Source: Pisaster brevispinus
Taxonomy: Eukaryota > Echinodermata > Asteroidea > Forcipulatida > Asteriidae
Assembly (NCBI GenBank): GCA_023634235.1
Contig: JAMKCF010000143.1
Location: 1-64,000, forward strand
Direction of reading: 5' to 3'
Length of the DNA stretch: 64,000 nt
The notes beneath the pieces were generated by a model. That model saw only the letters and a list, made by a program, of their open reading frames with translations. It was not told the origin of the DNA and did not search any database. This document shows positions 47,967 through 59,679 of this stretch, in pieces. The position numbers and the translations under genes were made by a program. The first letter of the stretch is position 1, and each line of letters starts with the position of its first letter.

Positions 47967-48421
47967 TGCTACTCAAAACAATGCAAGGTTCTCATGTGTT
48001 TATGAGTCCAAAGTACTTCACTAAATAAGTCAAGTCCATACACTGACATGTTTCCCAAATGATCATATTAGGTAAGTGTAACCTTCAATAACTTCACTAA
48101 TTCTACTACACTTCAAACTGACTAACAAGAGTCCATTTGCTTAGGTTCGGAAATGAGTTATAACTTAATTTAGGTAAATTCCAACTGCATAGAATTTTTC
48201 TAGTGAAGAGTTTCCTTCTCGTTCACTTTTTCAGGCAATAATTTGAAGCCTTGTACTCTTCAAATACTTTTTTATTGCATTTGTGCTTGATCTAAGTGTA
48301 GACTAAATTTGGTCTTATCCTTTTCATTCTTCATCATCTGATGTAATGACTCATTCCTTAAAGATGTGTTTAATTTGTTTTTAGTTTTTTCTTTGGTTTC
48401 CTTACACTGTTTTGAGTAGCA
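47967..48421. repeat. 14-bp inverted repeat spanning 455 bp
   Basis: 'tgctactcaaaaca' (47967-47980) matches 'tgttttgagtagca' (48408-48421) exactly. Alone, this length could arise by chance in the window. It is listed because its spacing is like that of the longer pairs. Confidence 0.4.
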
Positions 48422-49734
48422 TATTTCCTCTGTATTATGGTCCTGGGTTGTCTGTTAGCACCATACTCAGTTTGTGGCTCATTTCTTGACGATGTGGTGG
48501 CAATTTACTGGCGGATCCATGGGAGATCCTTCTTTTTGAATTTGATCTCCTTTTTTTTTCTCCCTACATTTTGCCGGAAAGCCCTGTCATGTCCAATTCT
48601 CCTTTTCCCAAAGTACAATTGCCTTCTGTACTCTGGTACATTTCTCTCCCTTTTTTTTTTTTTTTTGGGGGGGGGGGGCATATTATACAGATCACACAAT
48701 CTTACAGTTGATCCCTTACAAGCTTTTAAGATTGTTCAGAGGGGCCCCAACCTGGAGCTCTTTGAACATTATTTTCCGCAACATGCACAATGCTATCCTG
48801 ATTGATTGGACTACAGTGTAACCAATTATTTCATTGGTCTTGTGTAGAATTTGGAGATGCTGTTTACAGCGTTATGACGACCAGCAGAACTAAACAATCT
48901 GTGACATTTGAGACACATGCTACAAAACAGGTGTCCTGCTAAATTGTGCATCTAAACGTTGCTGAAACATCACAATGACTACAGAATTTAGTTATTTCAG
49001 TCTCATTTGGTGAATACATCTGTGAGGTTTTGTGATTTCCTGAAGTTCATTGCTACTACTCTTAATTTGTCCATCTTTGCATTTTGATATCACCGGTCTA
49101 AATGCGAAGTGCATTTAAGACACCATTCCACGTGTGACCAACCCTAATTCCCTTACCCCCCCCCCCCCCCCCCTTCATGACAGGACCTCCGGCCAATTTC
49201 ACTTTCTCTATTTTCAGATTCTGGATCCGCCCCTTTCCAATCTGCCCCTCAGTATCAAGGGAAACTATGGTGCCTTTTATCGACACGGGGTTTGCCAGTC
49301 CTGCCTCTTTATTGTCCATGGTAAAATTAATTGAAGTTTTTACAAATTCATGCACTGTACACTTTACTATACATCCTCATGTATAACAAATACCATGCAC
49401 CTTTTACAGCTCCCACCTGGGAAATATCAAGTAATGGTTTTTACTGCTGCCTCTACCATGTCTACCAGTCAATTTGCTCTGAATGACAACCTAGCTCTTT
49501 TCTAACTCCATTCTCCTGTCTAACTGTAAATTAGCCCTTGAATTGTTAAAGGACTCTACCTTGAGTTTCTTCAGTTAGTTTGTATCACAACCTACTGTGC
49601 TTTCTGATTAATCAAAGATGTTATTCCTCTACACTAAAAGAGAGAGTTTCACCTTGAAAATCAACTGCTCCCGATTGCCGTTTCATCTTTAAAGAATTGA
49701 AGAAGGTCATTCAAAAAGCATTCAAGGTTACATC
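48422..49734. other. Non-coding stretch with homopolymers
   Basis: A T run followed directly by a G run (48651-48678) and a C run (49156-49173). Open frames through these are artefacts. No gene seen. Confidence 0.5.
49156..49234 (-). mobile_element. hAT-like end with adjacent C/G homopolymer
   Basis: 'ctggatccgcccct' (49221-49234) matches the common hAT terminal pattern. About 50 bp inward lies an 18-bp C run, an arrangement seen in non-autonomous hAT copies. The opposite end and target duplication were not found. Confidence 0.4.
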
Positions 49735-50105
49735 CAGGTCGTTTGAACTAAATGTAGATTTTAACTAAAATACAGATGGCTAAGATGTTAATTGTACTTC
49801 ACTTTATCCTTCATGACAACAATTTAATTTTGACTATTGGAACTATTCCTGTTTAGTATTTCAGTTTTATTTGAAGTTTAAGAAGTGAAGAGGTCTTTCT
49901 AAAAGTATACAGCTCAAAGTTCTATGCCTTCTTTAGTCCATTTTTCCTAAACCTCTTAAATCTAACTTAGTTAAAACTAACAAAGATTGTTACAAGCGTT
50001 TGTTTGGCACTATATTTGTTTCTGCTGAGCAAACTGATTTGAACTAGAGTACAGTTGGCTAAGATGTTCATGTTTCTTCACTTCAGATTTGATAAAGTGA
50101 AACCT
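49735..50105. repeat. Decayed direct duplication, about 300 bp apart
   Basis: 'tttgaactaaatgtag' then 'acagatggctaagatgtt' then 'cttcact' (49740-49804) resembles 'tttgaactagagtacagttg' then 'gctaagatgttcatg' then 'cttcact' (50038-50086). Intervening sequence also shows scattered similarity. Confidence 0.6.
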
Positions 50106-51011
50106 AAACAACATTGTAGGCTTTCCCAGGGCCTGCTAGAGTATCACATGCATACAACTGTTCCTTTTAAATTACATTTGTACCTCTTGTACAAACTCAA
50201 CAACTATGGCCTGCTCTTAGTGTAGCTTAACAAGCCTGATGTTAGTTTCGATACTGTCTGATGACAGGGTAACTATGCCTGCTGCAATAATGTATCTATA
50301 GTAACTGATGTTGATTTTCATAACAAATTTCATGTCTGTGGTTGCAGCTGTTCAATTTATTTCATAGGTTGCTGTTGAAATATCTATCGCACTCATCATC
50401 AAATGTTACAAGTTCTGAGTTGTTGCTGAAACTGATCATTAGTTACTACCACAAGTTGTGATAAAAAATACATGTAGGCCCTTCATCTCTCCACATATCT
50501 TTTGTCTACCAAAAAATGACAACCACAGACTGATGGTTCACACTGTTTGTACTAAGAAGTTTGTATCCCCAAGATGTAACCCGTAAGTCAATAAATGTAG
50601 AAACATTTCTTTCCATCTATCCAGGACTGGAATTAAAAACTGATATTTCTGTTCTACATACTTCAAGTCATATGAAATCCCTGCTGCAGCTACTGATATG
50701 CTGATCTATCCCTATACTACAAAACCTCATACAAGATGGACCTTCTGCATATTGGTATCAAGGAGCCAATAATGAGTGTCACTGATGAACTAATGAGTGA
50801 TATTAACTATCATCCAGCATGGTATCTACACTCCTATGATTGATATGTACAGCTCATGGATCATTCATTGCATCTTCATCACAAGGTAAACATACCTACT
50901 TGGTTTATTAGGCAATCTAAAACAGACCTGTGACTACAAATGTCTGGGCCTAAATCAAAAGGAGCAAGGCCTTAGTCCTAGAGCTAGTTGTATGCATGGA
51001 CGTTGGACAGA
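50106..51011. other. Non-coding stretch
   Basis: No gene, RNA or repeat recognised beyond short words. Confidence 0.45.
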
Positions 51012-51724
51012 CTGTATACACCACTGGTATAAAACAATACGTAGTGAAAGAGCTGGAATCCTACGGGTAATTACATCCAAGTATTTGGCTTAAATTACCA
51101 CCTGTGAACTTACACTCACAAAAGAGTGTTATTAAAATGTCCTTAAAGTTTCTTTTTCAACTCCAGATTTTTTCCAGCTTATCTAAGAGTATTAAACTTG
51201 AAGTAATTTCATTTTTCTACTGAACTGAATCAAATCATCTTTGAACATTTGTTTATGTCTGTAAGACTAACCACTCAAAGTATCACCCACAATTTGAAGC
51301 GGAGCACAGGATCCAGTGATCAAGTTCAATGTTAAAAACTAACTTGTAATTTGATCCTATTTGCTCATTGTTAGTGTCCAGTAGACTAGTTTACACCAAT
51401 CTATTAAAAACTGAATTGTAATTAGATCCCATTTGCTCATTGTTTTTGTCCAGTAGACTAGTTTACACTGACACTTAATAGATATGGTTGTCTACATTGA
51501 TTTGGTTTTTATTAGGTTTGAATGCATTCCTTGAGATTCAACAAACGATGTACACCTGTTCTAATTTATATAAGAATGTGTACAATTTTCCAATGATGTT
51601 TCACAGATAAATTGTTTCTTTTCCTATGTGACATAAATGTATCACCTTACTATCTTTCAACATTTGATGATATGGTTTCCTATTTTAGTTTCACTACTTT
51701 ACCAAAAACCAGTGGTGTATACAG
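51012..51724. repeat. Perfect 17-bp inverted repeat spanning 713 bp
   Basis: 'ctgtatacaccactggt' (51012-51028) and 'accagtggtgtatacag' (51708-51724) are exact reverse complements. Inside lies a direct duplication of about 75 bp (51335-51475). Confidence 0.8.
51335..51475. repeat. Tandem duplication of about 75 bp
   Basis: Both copies hold 'atttgctcattgtt', then 'gtccagtagactagtttaca'. They are preceded by 'aaaaact.a.ttgtaatt'. Confidence 0.88.
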
Positions 51725-51768
51725 CCCTAAAATACATGGAGCTTATTGTTAGTCTTCAATCAAACACT

Positions 51769-52261
51769 ATTGACCTATCGCCATTCATATTATGATAGCC
51801 ACTAACTGCACTGAGCACATTGTATGAACAACCTGATCTACAATACTGGAAAGTGATAACCTATCTCATACATACAAGATGTATGTATTCATTCATGTAC
51901 ATACTTGACGTACAATAAACCTCATTTAGCACACATGGACAGTGAGATGTACTTGTTCTACATGTAGACAATACATGATGCTCGTTCATGCGGTGTGTGC
52001 TCATTATTCATTGTATGTTCAGCCAAAACACAATTGAGCAATTTCCATTTCTGAATTACTTTCCTAGCAGTACATGTAGACAATACATGATGAAACTCAT
52101 ACATATCCAATATGTGTTTCCTTATTCATGTACATTTGCCCATAATTCTGTGCACCCAAAGCTTAACTTGCTTCTACTTCCTGAGAGTGCTTGTTTTAAC
52201 TTGCTATCACTTATATTTATCATCAGAGATATGGCTGAGTTGTGAATGGCGATAGGTCAAT
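51769..52261. repeat. Perfect 19-bp inverted repeat spanning 493 bp
   Basis: 'attgacctatcgccattca' (51769-51787) is mirrored exactly by 'tgaatggcgataggtcaat' (52243-52261). It starts 45 bp after the end of the preceding pair. Inside, 'gtacatgtagacaatacatg' occurs twice (51959-51978 and 52072-52091), again giving an internal direct repeat. Confidence 0.85.
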
Positions 52262-52502
52262 GTTAATTACCTCGTTCCCTTGATAATCCATCCCACAGTA
52301 TCTCACTATGGCATGGAACTAATTAAATATTGTAGGACATTGGGAGTAGTGGTTGCATTTGCTGATCAATCACTTTACCCAACTGTTAGGGAAGATGGTG
52401 TGTTTTTAAGGGAAAAAAACAGATGAGTTTACTAGTAACGTGTACTGGTATAGTGTCTAAAATTGGGGAGCTAGTGTTAATGACTGGCTATAAAACCCAA
52501 AC

Positions 52503-53155
52503 AGGTTGTTGGATGCCCAAGAAGGGCTAGTTGTATGTTGCCCAATGGGGACTAGTTATTGTAGGCTGTTGGTTGCCCAACAGGGGCTAGTTGTAGGTTG
52601 CCCACTGGGGACTAGTTATTGTAGGCTGTTGGTTGCCCAGCAGATTGACGGTTGCTCAACAGGGGCTAGTTGTAGGTTGCCAAACGGGGGCTAGTAATTG
52701 TACTTTGGTGGTTGCCCAGCAGGGGCTATTTGTAGGTTGCCCAACAGGGGCTAGTAATATTGTACGATGTTAATTACACAACAGGGGCTGGCTAGGTTGT
52801 ACAACATGTGCTATTTGGAGATTTTTGGTTGCCGGGGGGGGGGGAGGGTCTAGTGGTAGGTTGTTGGTTGCCCAACAGGGGCTGGTGGTGCGTGGAGGAG
52901 GGAAATTAGAAGTACTTTTGTCGTGACCACTTTGTCACTTTTACATCCATTTGCCCATTGGGTCTGGTGGATGTATAGTGTCTGGATCACTAGGGGCGGG
53001 TGTAAACCACTGTCTACAAATCAATTTGCCCAGTAGGGGCCATATTGGTGGATGTTGTTGGTACATGTATATCGGTTTGCCCAACAAGGGACATTGAGGG
53101 CAACTTTGTCACTGTGTACATCAGTTTGCCCAAAGGGAAGGGAGGGGAGGGAGGG
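52503..53155. repeat. Decayed minisatellite, about 25-58-bp unit
   Basis: 'ggttgcccaacaggggctag' with 'ttgtagg' or 'tattgtaggctgttgg' recurs at least eight times to about 52890. It then thins out to isolated 'ttgcccaacaaggg' words to about 53150. It contains a G run at 52834-52844. Confidence 0.88.
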
Positions 53156-53473
53156 AGGGGGGTAAGTTGTAGGTGAATGAAGAAGGGAAACAATGGGGAC
53201 TAACAGTGAGTATAGGGATTATTATTGGTGAACCCAGAGTTTGTGTCTAATATTATCACTTTGCCTATGGCAGCTACTTATTAGTGTAGTGTGTACACCG
53301 ACTGATTTTGCTCAATTTTGGCCTTTGGTGGGTTTAAAGAGGGCAAACTAAAAACACACTGCCTAATGGGCTTAGTAGCCACTTTTATTTTCAGTATGTA
53401 CCTCAATTATCTATATGGGACTAGTTGTTGGGAACGAGGCTGGGCAATACCAAGCAAAGTTGAGTAAAACATT

Positions 53474-53942
53474 GTCCTGAAAGTTCTTCACATTATCTAA
53501 AGTGCCACAAATACAAAGTCAAATATGTTGTGCTTTGCTGACAATTGTGATCTAACTAATGAGCACAATGTTGTCCGATGTTGATTTATATCCTAAGGAC
53601 TTGGTTCCCATAGACTGGTTGTGATCAGCTTATCCAAGGTTTTTGGATATTCAGGAAATCACTTTGCCAAATGCTTTTACATTGTAAGTGCCCACTGGAA
53701 GGCAGCAACTTACATGCAATTGTTACTGAGACAGTTGGGAGAACTGTTCACCAGCTCTAGAGCCAGGAGTGAAGTCACCTTGAGCATCACATTATGATGG
53801 GGGTAAGTGGATTTCTGAGACTCCACTTATTTCCCTTCATACTCAAAGGTTTAGCTTAACAGATTACTGCATTATCCTATCTCATTGTGTACACATGGAA
53901 AGGCCGGCTAATTCTCATTCAAATGTGAAGAACTTTCAGGAC
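53474..53942. repeat. Perfect 21-bp inverted repeat spanning 469 bp
   Basis: The left arm starts 'gtcctgaaagttcttcaca' and covers 53474-53494. The right arm at 53922-53942 is its exact reverse complement ('aatgtgaagaactttcagg' then 'ac'). No open frame inside. Confidence 0.88.
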
Positions 53943-54016
53943 TATAATTATACAAGGTGCAACCCTACTCTCAGTTTAAGGACAAACCAGGCTTGGGGTT
54001 ATGTGAGAAAGTTAAA

Positions 54017-54039
54017 TATTACCAACAAGGTTGGTAATA
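54017..54039. other. Perfect 10-bp palindrome with 3-nt spacer
   Basis: 'tattaccaac' (54017-54026), 'aag', 'gttggtaata' (54030-54039). It could form a small cruciform or RNA hairpin. Confidence 0.65.
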
Positions 54040-54344
54040 AATACTGTTCTAAAATTACTAGATGACTGCATTAATTGCTTTAGTCAGTCACATAACGAGT
54101 GTATACTTTTGTAGCTTCAGACCAAGGGTTATAAATTTCCAACCCATTATGTGAATTGCTAAATAAAAGTGTGTATTAAGGTTATTGGTTTCTTCCAAAC
54201 CTTCACTGGTTGATTGACAGCAGCAATTCAAAGCTAACCACTGGTTGTAGTTTTGGTTCTGATTTGAAAGCGGTGATACACATGAATCAACTAAATACCC
54301 CAAGCCTGAGATAATAGTTTAAGGTTGCCTAGAACTAGCAAAAT

Positions 54345-55137
54345 TATCAATCAAGGCATTGACCATTCAAAGAAACCTCTATATGAGGATTTCCTGTAGC
54401 ACTTTAACAACATCAAGTTGTTGTCACATGTACATTCATGTACAGGTTAACTGGATGTTAAGATGTTGACACTTAATGCTTTGGACATAAAGCCCCATGA
54501 TGCATTGCTTCCTTCATGTGGTGAAGTTTGTGTCATAGTTCTCTTGATAGGTCTGACAGTAGCTACTGGTCTAGATTAAGTCCCTCTCTACCCAGGGTAT
54601 GGGCATCATTAAGGGTAGTGTCTGTTTGACTAATATCTGCTACTGTAATGTATCTCTACCCAGTAAGGGGAATCTGGGTGGACTGTGCCTGCATTATTTC
54701 TTTTTACTTTGGAGTGCATCAAGTTGGGCTTTGCCAGCCTGAGGATAACTTCACTGTACCCATTAGGGTTATTTCAGAGATTATCACATCATGTATCATC
54801 AGCAAAAGATTGTCCTGAATATATTGAACTTGCTGCATGTCCAAATTCTGCAACAATCGCTATCTTAATCAAATGACCTGTAGCCATCTTGGTTTGACGA
54901 GAGGTCACTGCAATGACCGAGTTCAGGGAATTTGACAGCAACTGTCATGATTCTTCTTGAAGAAAACTTTTCCATTCAAAGTAAAGATCAGTGTTTGGAA
55001 CTGAATCAACTTAAGATATCCATTGCAGGCAGAGAGTAAATATCACAGTGCTTCTTATTTCTATGGAAACACACCTGTCTGAAGACAATCTGTCTCCGTT
55101 TCAAACCCTAAAACTTTGGTCAATGCCTTGATTGATA
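54345..55137. repeat. Perfect 21-bp inverted repeat spanning 793 bp
   Basis: The left arm at 54345-54365 contains 'atcaatcaaggcattgacc' with one matched base added on each side. The right arm at 55117-55137 is the exact reverse complement. The flank reads 'att' outside both arms with one base shift, which might be a short target duplication, but this is weak. Confidence 0.85.
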
Positions 55138-55436
55138 TTCAACCCTAACATGCTTGGTATTGCCTTTGATTGAAGACTATCGGTGCATGGCTGAGGATGT
55201 ATAGTTACAGTACTTGAATTCTAACTTTGATTAAAATTACCATGAACCTATCTAACAAGACTGGGACCCCCGTGTCTAACACCACAGTTTCCGTCAATAC
55301 TAAGGGACCCACCACATCGTCCCATGTGCAGCCCTAGTTAATAGTATGGTGCTCTACTTTTGCACACCAGGCCATCCCTCTACAGGAGTTGAAAGAGTTT
55401 AGCACCCCATGTTTTCCCAGTGTGGGGATCAATTCC

Positions 55437-55585
55437 ACTGTTTGGCCTAGGACTACCATGATTTTACAGTTTGGCCGGGAACTACCATGATTTTCAGTTT
55501 GGCCAGGAACTACCATGATTTTACAGTTTAGCCAAAAACTCTCATGATTTTACAGTTTGGCCAGGGACTACCATGGTTATACATG
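55437..55585. repeat. Tandem repeat, about 30-bp unit, five copies
   Basis: Unit 'cagtttggcc.ggaactac' then 'catgatttta' repeats from the 'gtttggcctagg' at about 55439 to 55585. Confidence 0.92.
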
Positions 55586-57179
55586 TAGATCTGATATAAA
55601 CTTCTCCATTATTGGAGAGTACTTCAATATTTTTCTGACTTGTTACATTTCAGCTAAATTACTGACATATTGGGAGTTACAAGTTAAACTAGTTTACTAT
55701 GCCATTGGAAATGGATCCTTATCCAAGGCAAGCCACTGTGGTTTGTTAAACATTCAAGCCTATTAGATTCACATTGAGGCTTAAGTCTCCAGTAGACTGT
55801 TGCCTTTCTCAATCTGTGATTATTTTCATGGTGATTATTAACACAACAGTTATTAGGTATTTTCAGCTGCAGTGCAAAGACATGCAGGATAGAACTGAAC
55901 TCATTTTAAGTTCTCCATCATTGTTGTTGTTGTTTTGATTATTTTTTATTTGCCTTGCTTGAAATCGTGAAACAGATTTGAGAACTTCCTGCAGTTCAGT
56001 TCAGTTTCTGTTGCATTCTTTAAAACAAAACGTGTCAACAGTTTTGTCTGTTGAACGCAATTTGTAGATTTCATATCAAGATATCGAGGAGTACCCAAGT
56101 GGGTTTTATTATTTAAAAATATCATTTGGACTTTTTTTTCACAGACCCTAGGTTTGTCTCTTCAGTAGGAGATCATTTGAACAAACTTGAGTTTGTTGCA
56201 AAATGTTTATACATCAAATTAGATGTTACTCACTTTTATTGAGTACGGTTTTGCCTCTTTTAGTAGAATTAAATTTTTAACAAACTGTATTTCAGCAGAT
56301 TGTTTATTTTCCATTTAAAGGTATGAATTATAACAGTAGGGGTGATTTATTTTTGAACTTGAAGTAGCATCTTCTTAGTACTATTGGTGAAATGGCAACC
56401 TCTTCAATCCTAATTTGAGATTACTTTGTAAACTTTTTTGCTTAATACTTTTTTGCTCCTTTGTAAAATATTTTGCTAGGAAGATTTTTTGTAGGTTTTT
56501 TTTTGTCACCTAACAATATTTGAAAATAGCTCATTCAGTTCTACTTCATTAACTAATATCTTATTCATTTGTAAGAGTACACAAGGTTGGTTTTTGCTTT
56601 GTGGAATTTCAGATTAAGTTTTAAATTGTAATGCACTGATTTAAAGATTTGTATCTGTTTTTTTTGTTACTACTTTTATTTTACTAAATTTCACTTCAAT
56701 GATTTGAAAAGCCGCTGTTCACTGTCTGTGCTGATGATTTTTTTTTCTAATTTGATTGACTGGGTATTTATATTTGCTTCCTCAAAGATTGACTATTGCT
56801 CTTTTTAATGGATTGTCTTATCCTTAAGATTACAAAAATTGATTTTTTTTTAACACGATTCAGAGAGTGATTTAGTGACTTAAGTGATCGTTCAACAAAT
56901 TAATGATTGGCTGGCTTAAACATTGTGACCAAAATCCTTTTGTATGACAAACATCTCAGAAATACTTGGCAAAAACGTACATTTGATGATATTCCATTCT
57001 CATGGATCAAAACATCACGATGCAACATTTGAAATGTACAGTTCAGAGTAGACTTGAGGGAATTTCTTCCATGTGCAATGCCCGGAGTGGAAGATGGATA
57101 CATCTTCCTCTGTGGAAAGAAAACTGGTTATTATAGTCCAAAGGATCCTTACCATGTTGCAGCCAACTGTGGGTCTTTG
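55586..57179. other. AT-rich non-coding stretch
   Basis: T-rich low complexity (for example near 56495 and 56660). No gene recognised. Confidence 0.5.
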
Positions 57180-57338
57180 ATTCATCCAGACCGCCAAATC
57201 TTGGGAAGGTTGACACACCACAAACAGCCAAACACCTGCAAGTGCATTCAGAGGACAACACACCGACCAGCCTGCCGACACCTGCGGGCGGGGAACACTT
57301 GTGCGAGCACCAGGATGGCTTGCATGCACCGGGGTGCC
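57180..57338 (+). mobile_element. Dispersed repeat, copy 2
   Basis: This is the reverse-orientation partner of 46620-46800. The shared core includes 'ggaacacttgtgcgagcacc' (57292-57311) and ends 'ccggggtgcc' (57329-57338). Identity is highest over about 75 bp and looser further left. Open frames in several phases cross it, but with two diverged non-coding copies I read it as a repeat, not an exon. Confidence 0.6.
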
Positions 57339-57975
57339 ATAAGAGGGGAGGGGATAGGCCTACATTCCCTTTTCTGTTGGTAAAATACAAAGTAACTTTT
57401 TCATTAGTTACAGAATTGTATCCTGGAAAAGATTGGCAAAACAATTGTGTCATTTTTGATTTGTAAAAGGAAAATCCAACATTTTGATTTCAGCTTTTTA
57501 AGACGATTTGTCCATGCTGCTAAAAAGCAAAAATTTGGGGTACAAGATGGCTAATGTACTTCAGAAGAGTTTTTAAAAATAAATCAAAACTAACAACTAA
57601 ACAAAATGCAACTTGAGAGTGTTATGGAGATTTTTTCTCAAAAGCAAATCAGTCTAGTAAAAACAAAGAGATCTATTCGAATTTACTATAAAAACAGTCT
57701 TAGACTACTAGATAAAAGAAATGTGATGAATGTTTCCTTTGAAAATGGCATACAAGCAAAGGGTGCTGTAAGAGGGGTAGAGGTACATTTTTGGAATGCT
57801 AGCGATACAATTTGAAAAATTTCCAATTGTTAAGAGCAGAATTGTTCACTGAAAAAGATTGATAAAAATAAACATGTGGCATTTGCCATGGACTGTAAAA
57901 GGAAGATCCAGAATTTAGATGTCAGCTTTTGAAGACAATTTGTCCATGCTGCTAAAAAAAAATCAATGGTGTTTT
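57330..57975. repeat. Imperfect direct duplication of about 430 bp
   Basis: 'gtgccataagagggg', then 'gaaaagattgg', 'tgtaaaaggaaaatcca' and 'tttgtccatgctgctaaaaa' (57333-57530) return in the same order at about 57762-57957 ('gtgctgtaagagggg', 'gaaaaagattg', 'tgtaaaaggaagatcca', 'tttgtccatgctgctaaaaa'). Confidence 0.82.
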
Positions 57976-59199
57976 TCCCAAATATACTTTTTATGATACT
58001 TTATTTCTGTAAAACATTCTAAAGTTCAAAAAGGTAGGGGCAATTATGACATCAGCTAGTCCAACCAATGTATTGTATGTGCAAGTTTCTTTGGACAGTT
58101 TGCATGGTAAATGTTTGACTTTTTGAGTCCAAGTTTTGAGTTGTGAAGTACATTAAGACCAATCTTGTACCCAAGTACCAACAGATATTGTAGATTCACC
58201 CTCCACTCTCTTACTAACTAATTAATATTATTTGTAAGCTAGACCAGCCTCTCAAAATTAAGCCATGAAAAAAGTTTAAGTTCAAATGTATTTTGAATAA
58301 GCTTAGAAGTATAAGTTAGTTTATATCATGATGCTAAACAAGCTAAATCCAATGAACTTCTAATCTTTCTTGCTTTTTCATTTTTAGACAGAGCATATGA
58401 ACACTCCAACACTGTTATCACAAAAACAACTCATGATCTCCATTGTGCAGCTACTGTAGAATTTAGTTTTTGTTTTCAGTAACTTGATTTTTGAAAGTTA
58501 CCATTTCTTTGAGGCAGGTTTGCAAGAACAAATTTTTACCAGGAGGTTCTGAGTCTTTTGTTGCATACACGGCAACTTGTGCCAATGCCATGAAAGTAAG
58601 ACATGTAAGAGTGTGGTACAAAAATAGTGGGAATTGAATTTTGACTTCTTTGTTTAGATGTATAATTTTTTTGCGCAGGCCTGCTGTGAGAGGCTGTTCC
58701 TAGCAATTATTTAGAGTTACAATTACTGCTAACAATACTAATTACCCTCTGTTCATGCATGAATTCCTATGTGCTCTCTTGACTTGGATGCACTTCCTTT
58801 AAAGTCAAATCTAACAAGATTATTACAAGAACCACTGCACTATCCTATCATAGATCTTCCAAGTTACAAACACTAACATGTCTTAATTTCCTTTGAAGTA
58901 CTACACTGAACATTAAATACTTTACATAAGTCCTAAAATTTCTTTTCAATTAGATAAGATTAAAATATTTGCATGGTGCATGAAGCAAGTACATTTATGT
59001 ATATAACTCTTATGCATTCAATCTTTTTCACATCAGTGTTGGTTCTGATAATATATATATTGACAATTCTAAAAACAAAACTACTTTGCTCAAATTTGTC
59101 TCATTGTTCATCAAGGAATCTAAAGAATTTAACATTTTACATGTAATTAAACACAGACTAAACCTCACTTGATGCCTTTGGATGCCTTTTAAAAACACA
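57976..59199. other. Non-coding stretch
   Basis: No gene, RNA gene or clear repeat recognised. Confidence 0.45.
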
Positions 59200-59620
59200 T
59201 TTGGTGTTAGAGAGTGTTGACAAAATGTTTAGAAAACTATTTATCCTAATCCAACTTGTTTAGTTCACTAGATGATTTTTAGTGAGAGGCTATACAGGTA
59301 TTGACAAATCTTTAGTAAATATTTGGTTTTAGTCCTACCCAACTAATTAGGTAACTCTTTATGGTTTAAAGGAGAAGTTGATGACAACCTATTTAGAAAT
59401 ATTTTGCTGCTGTAGTCCTTCCTGTATTCATTTTAGTATACTTGGTGGTTTTAAGGAGATTCTACATTTATTGATAACATATTTTTAAAAGCAATTTTCA
59501 TTTGAATCCTATCCTTTTTAGTGCACTTGTTTGTTTTAGATTCAGGCCGTTGAAAAGCTATTTAAACATACCATTTCCCCTAGTTCAATCCTATTTATTT
59601 CACTACCTCTATAAAATTTC
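59200..59620. repeat. Strongly decayed tandem repeat, about 85-90-bp unit
   Basis: A pattern 'ttgacaaa', 'tttagaaa..attt', 'gt.ct..cc.a' and 'ttagtgca.ttg.tt' recurs about five times (59208, 59299, 59378, 59470, 59548). Divergence is high. Confidence 0.55.
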
Positions 59621-59679
59621 ATGCATGAACAGATGACTATACCTTTATTCTTCATTACTTAAGTGCTTATTTGGAAAAT

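Larger units (their letters stand above)
53443..55164. repeat. 13-bp inverted pair flanking two longer inverted pairs
   Basis: 'ggcaataccaagc' (53443-53455) and 'gcttggtattgcc' (55152-55164) are exact reverse complements. They lie 18 bp outside the left arm of one long pair (53474) and 14 bp outside the right arm of the next (55137). Position, not length, makes this notable. Confidence 0.55.

Noticed and set aside
57054..57383. 109-codon frame with cysteine-rich peptide
   Set aside because: It crosses a dispersed repeat whose other copy is also open in several frames; openness reflects local GC content, not coding.
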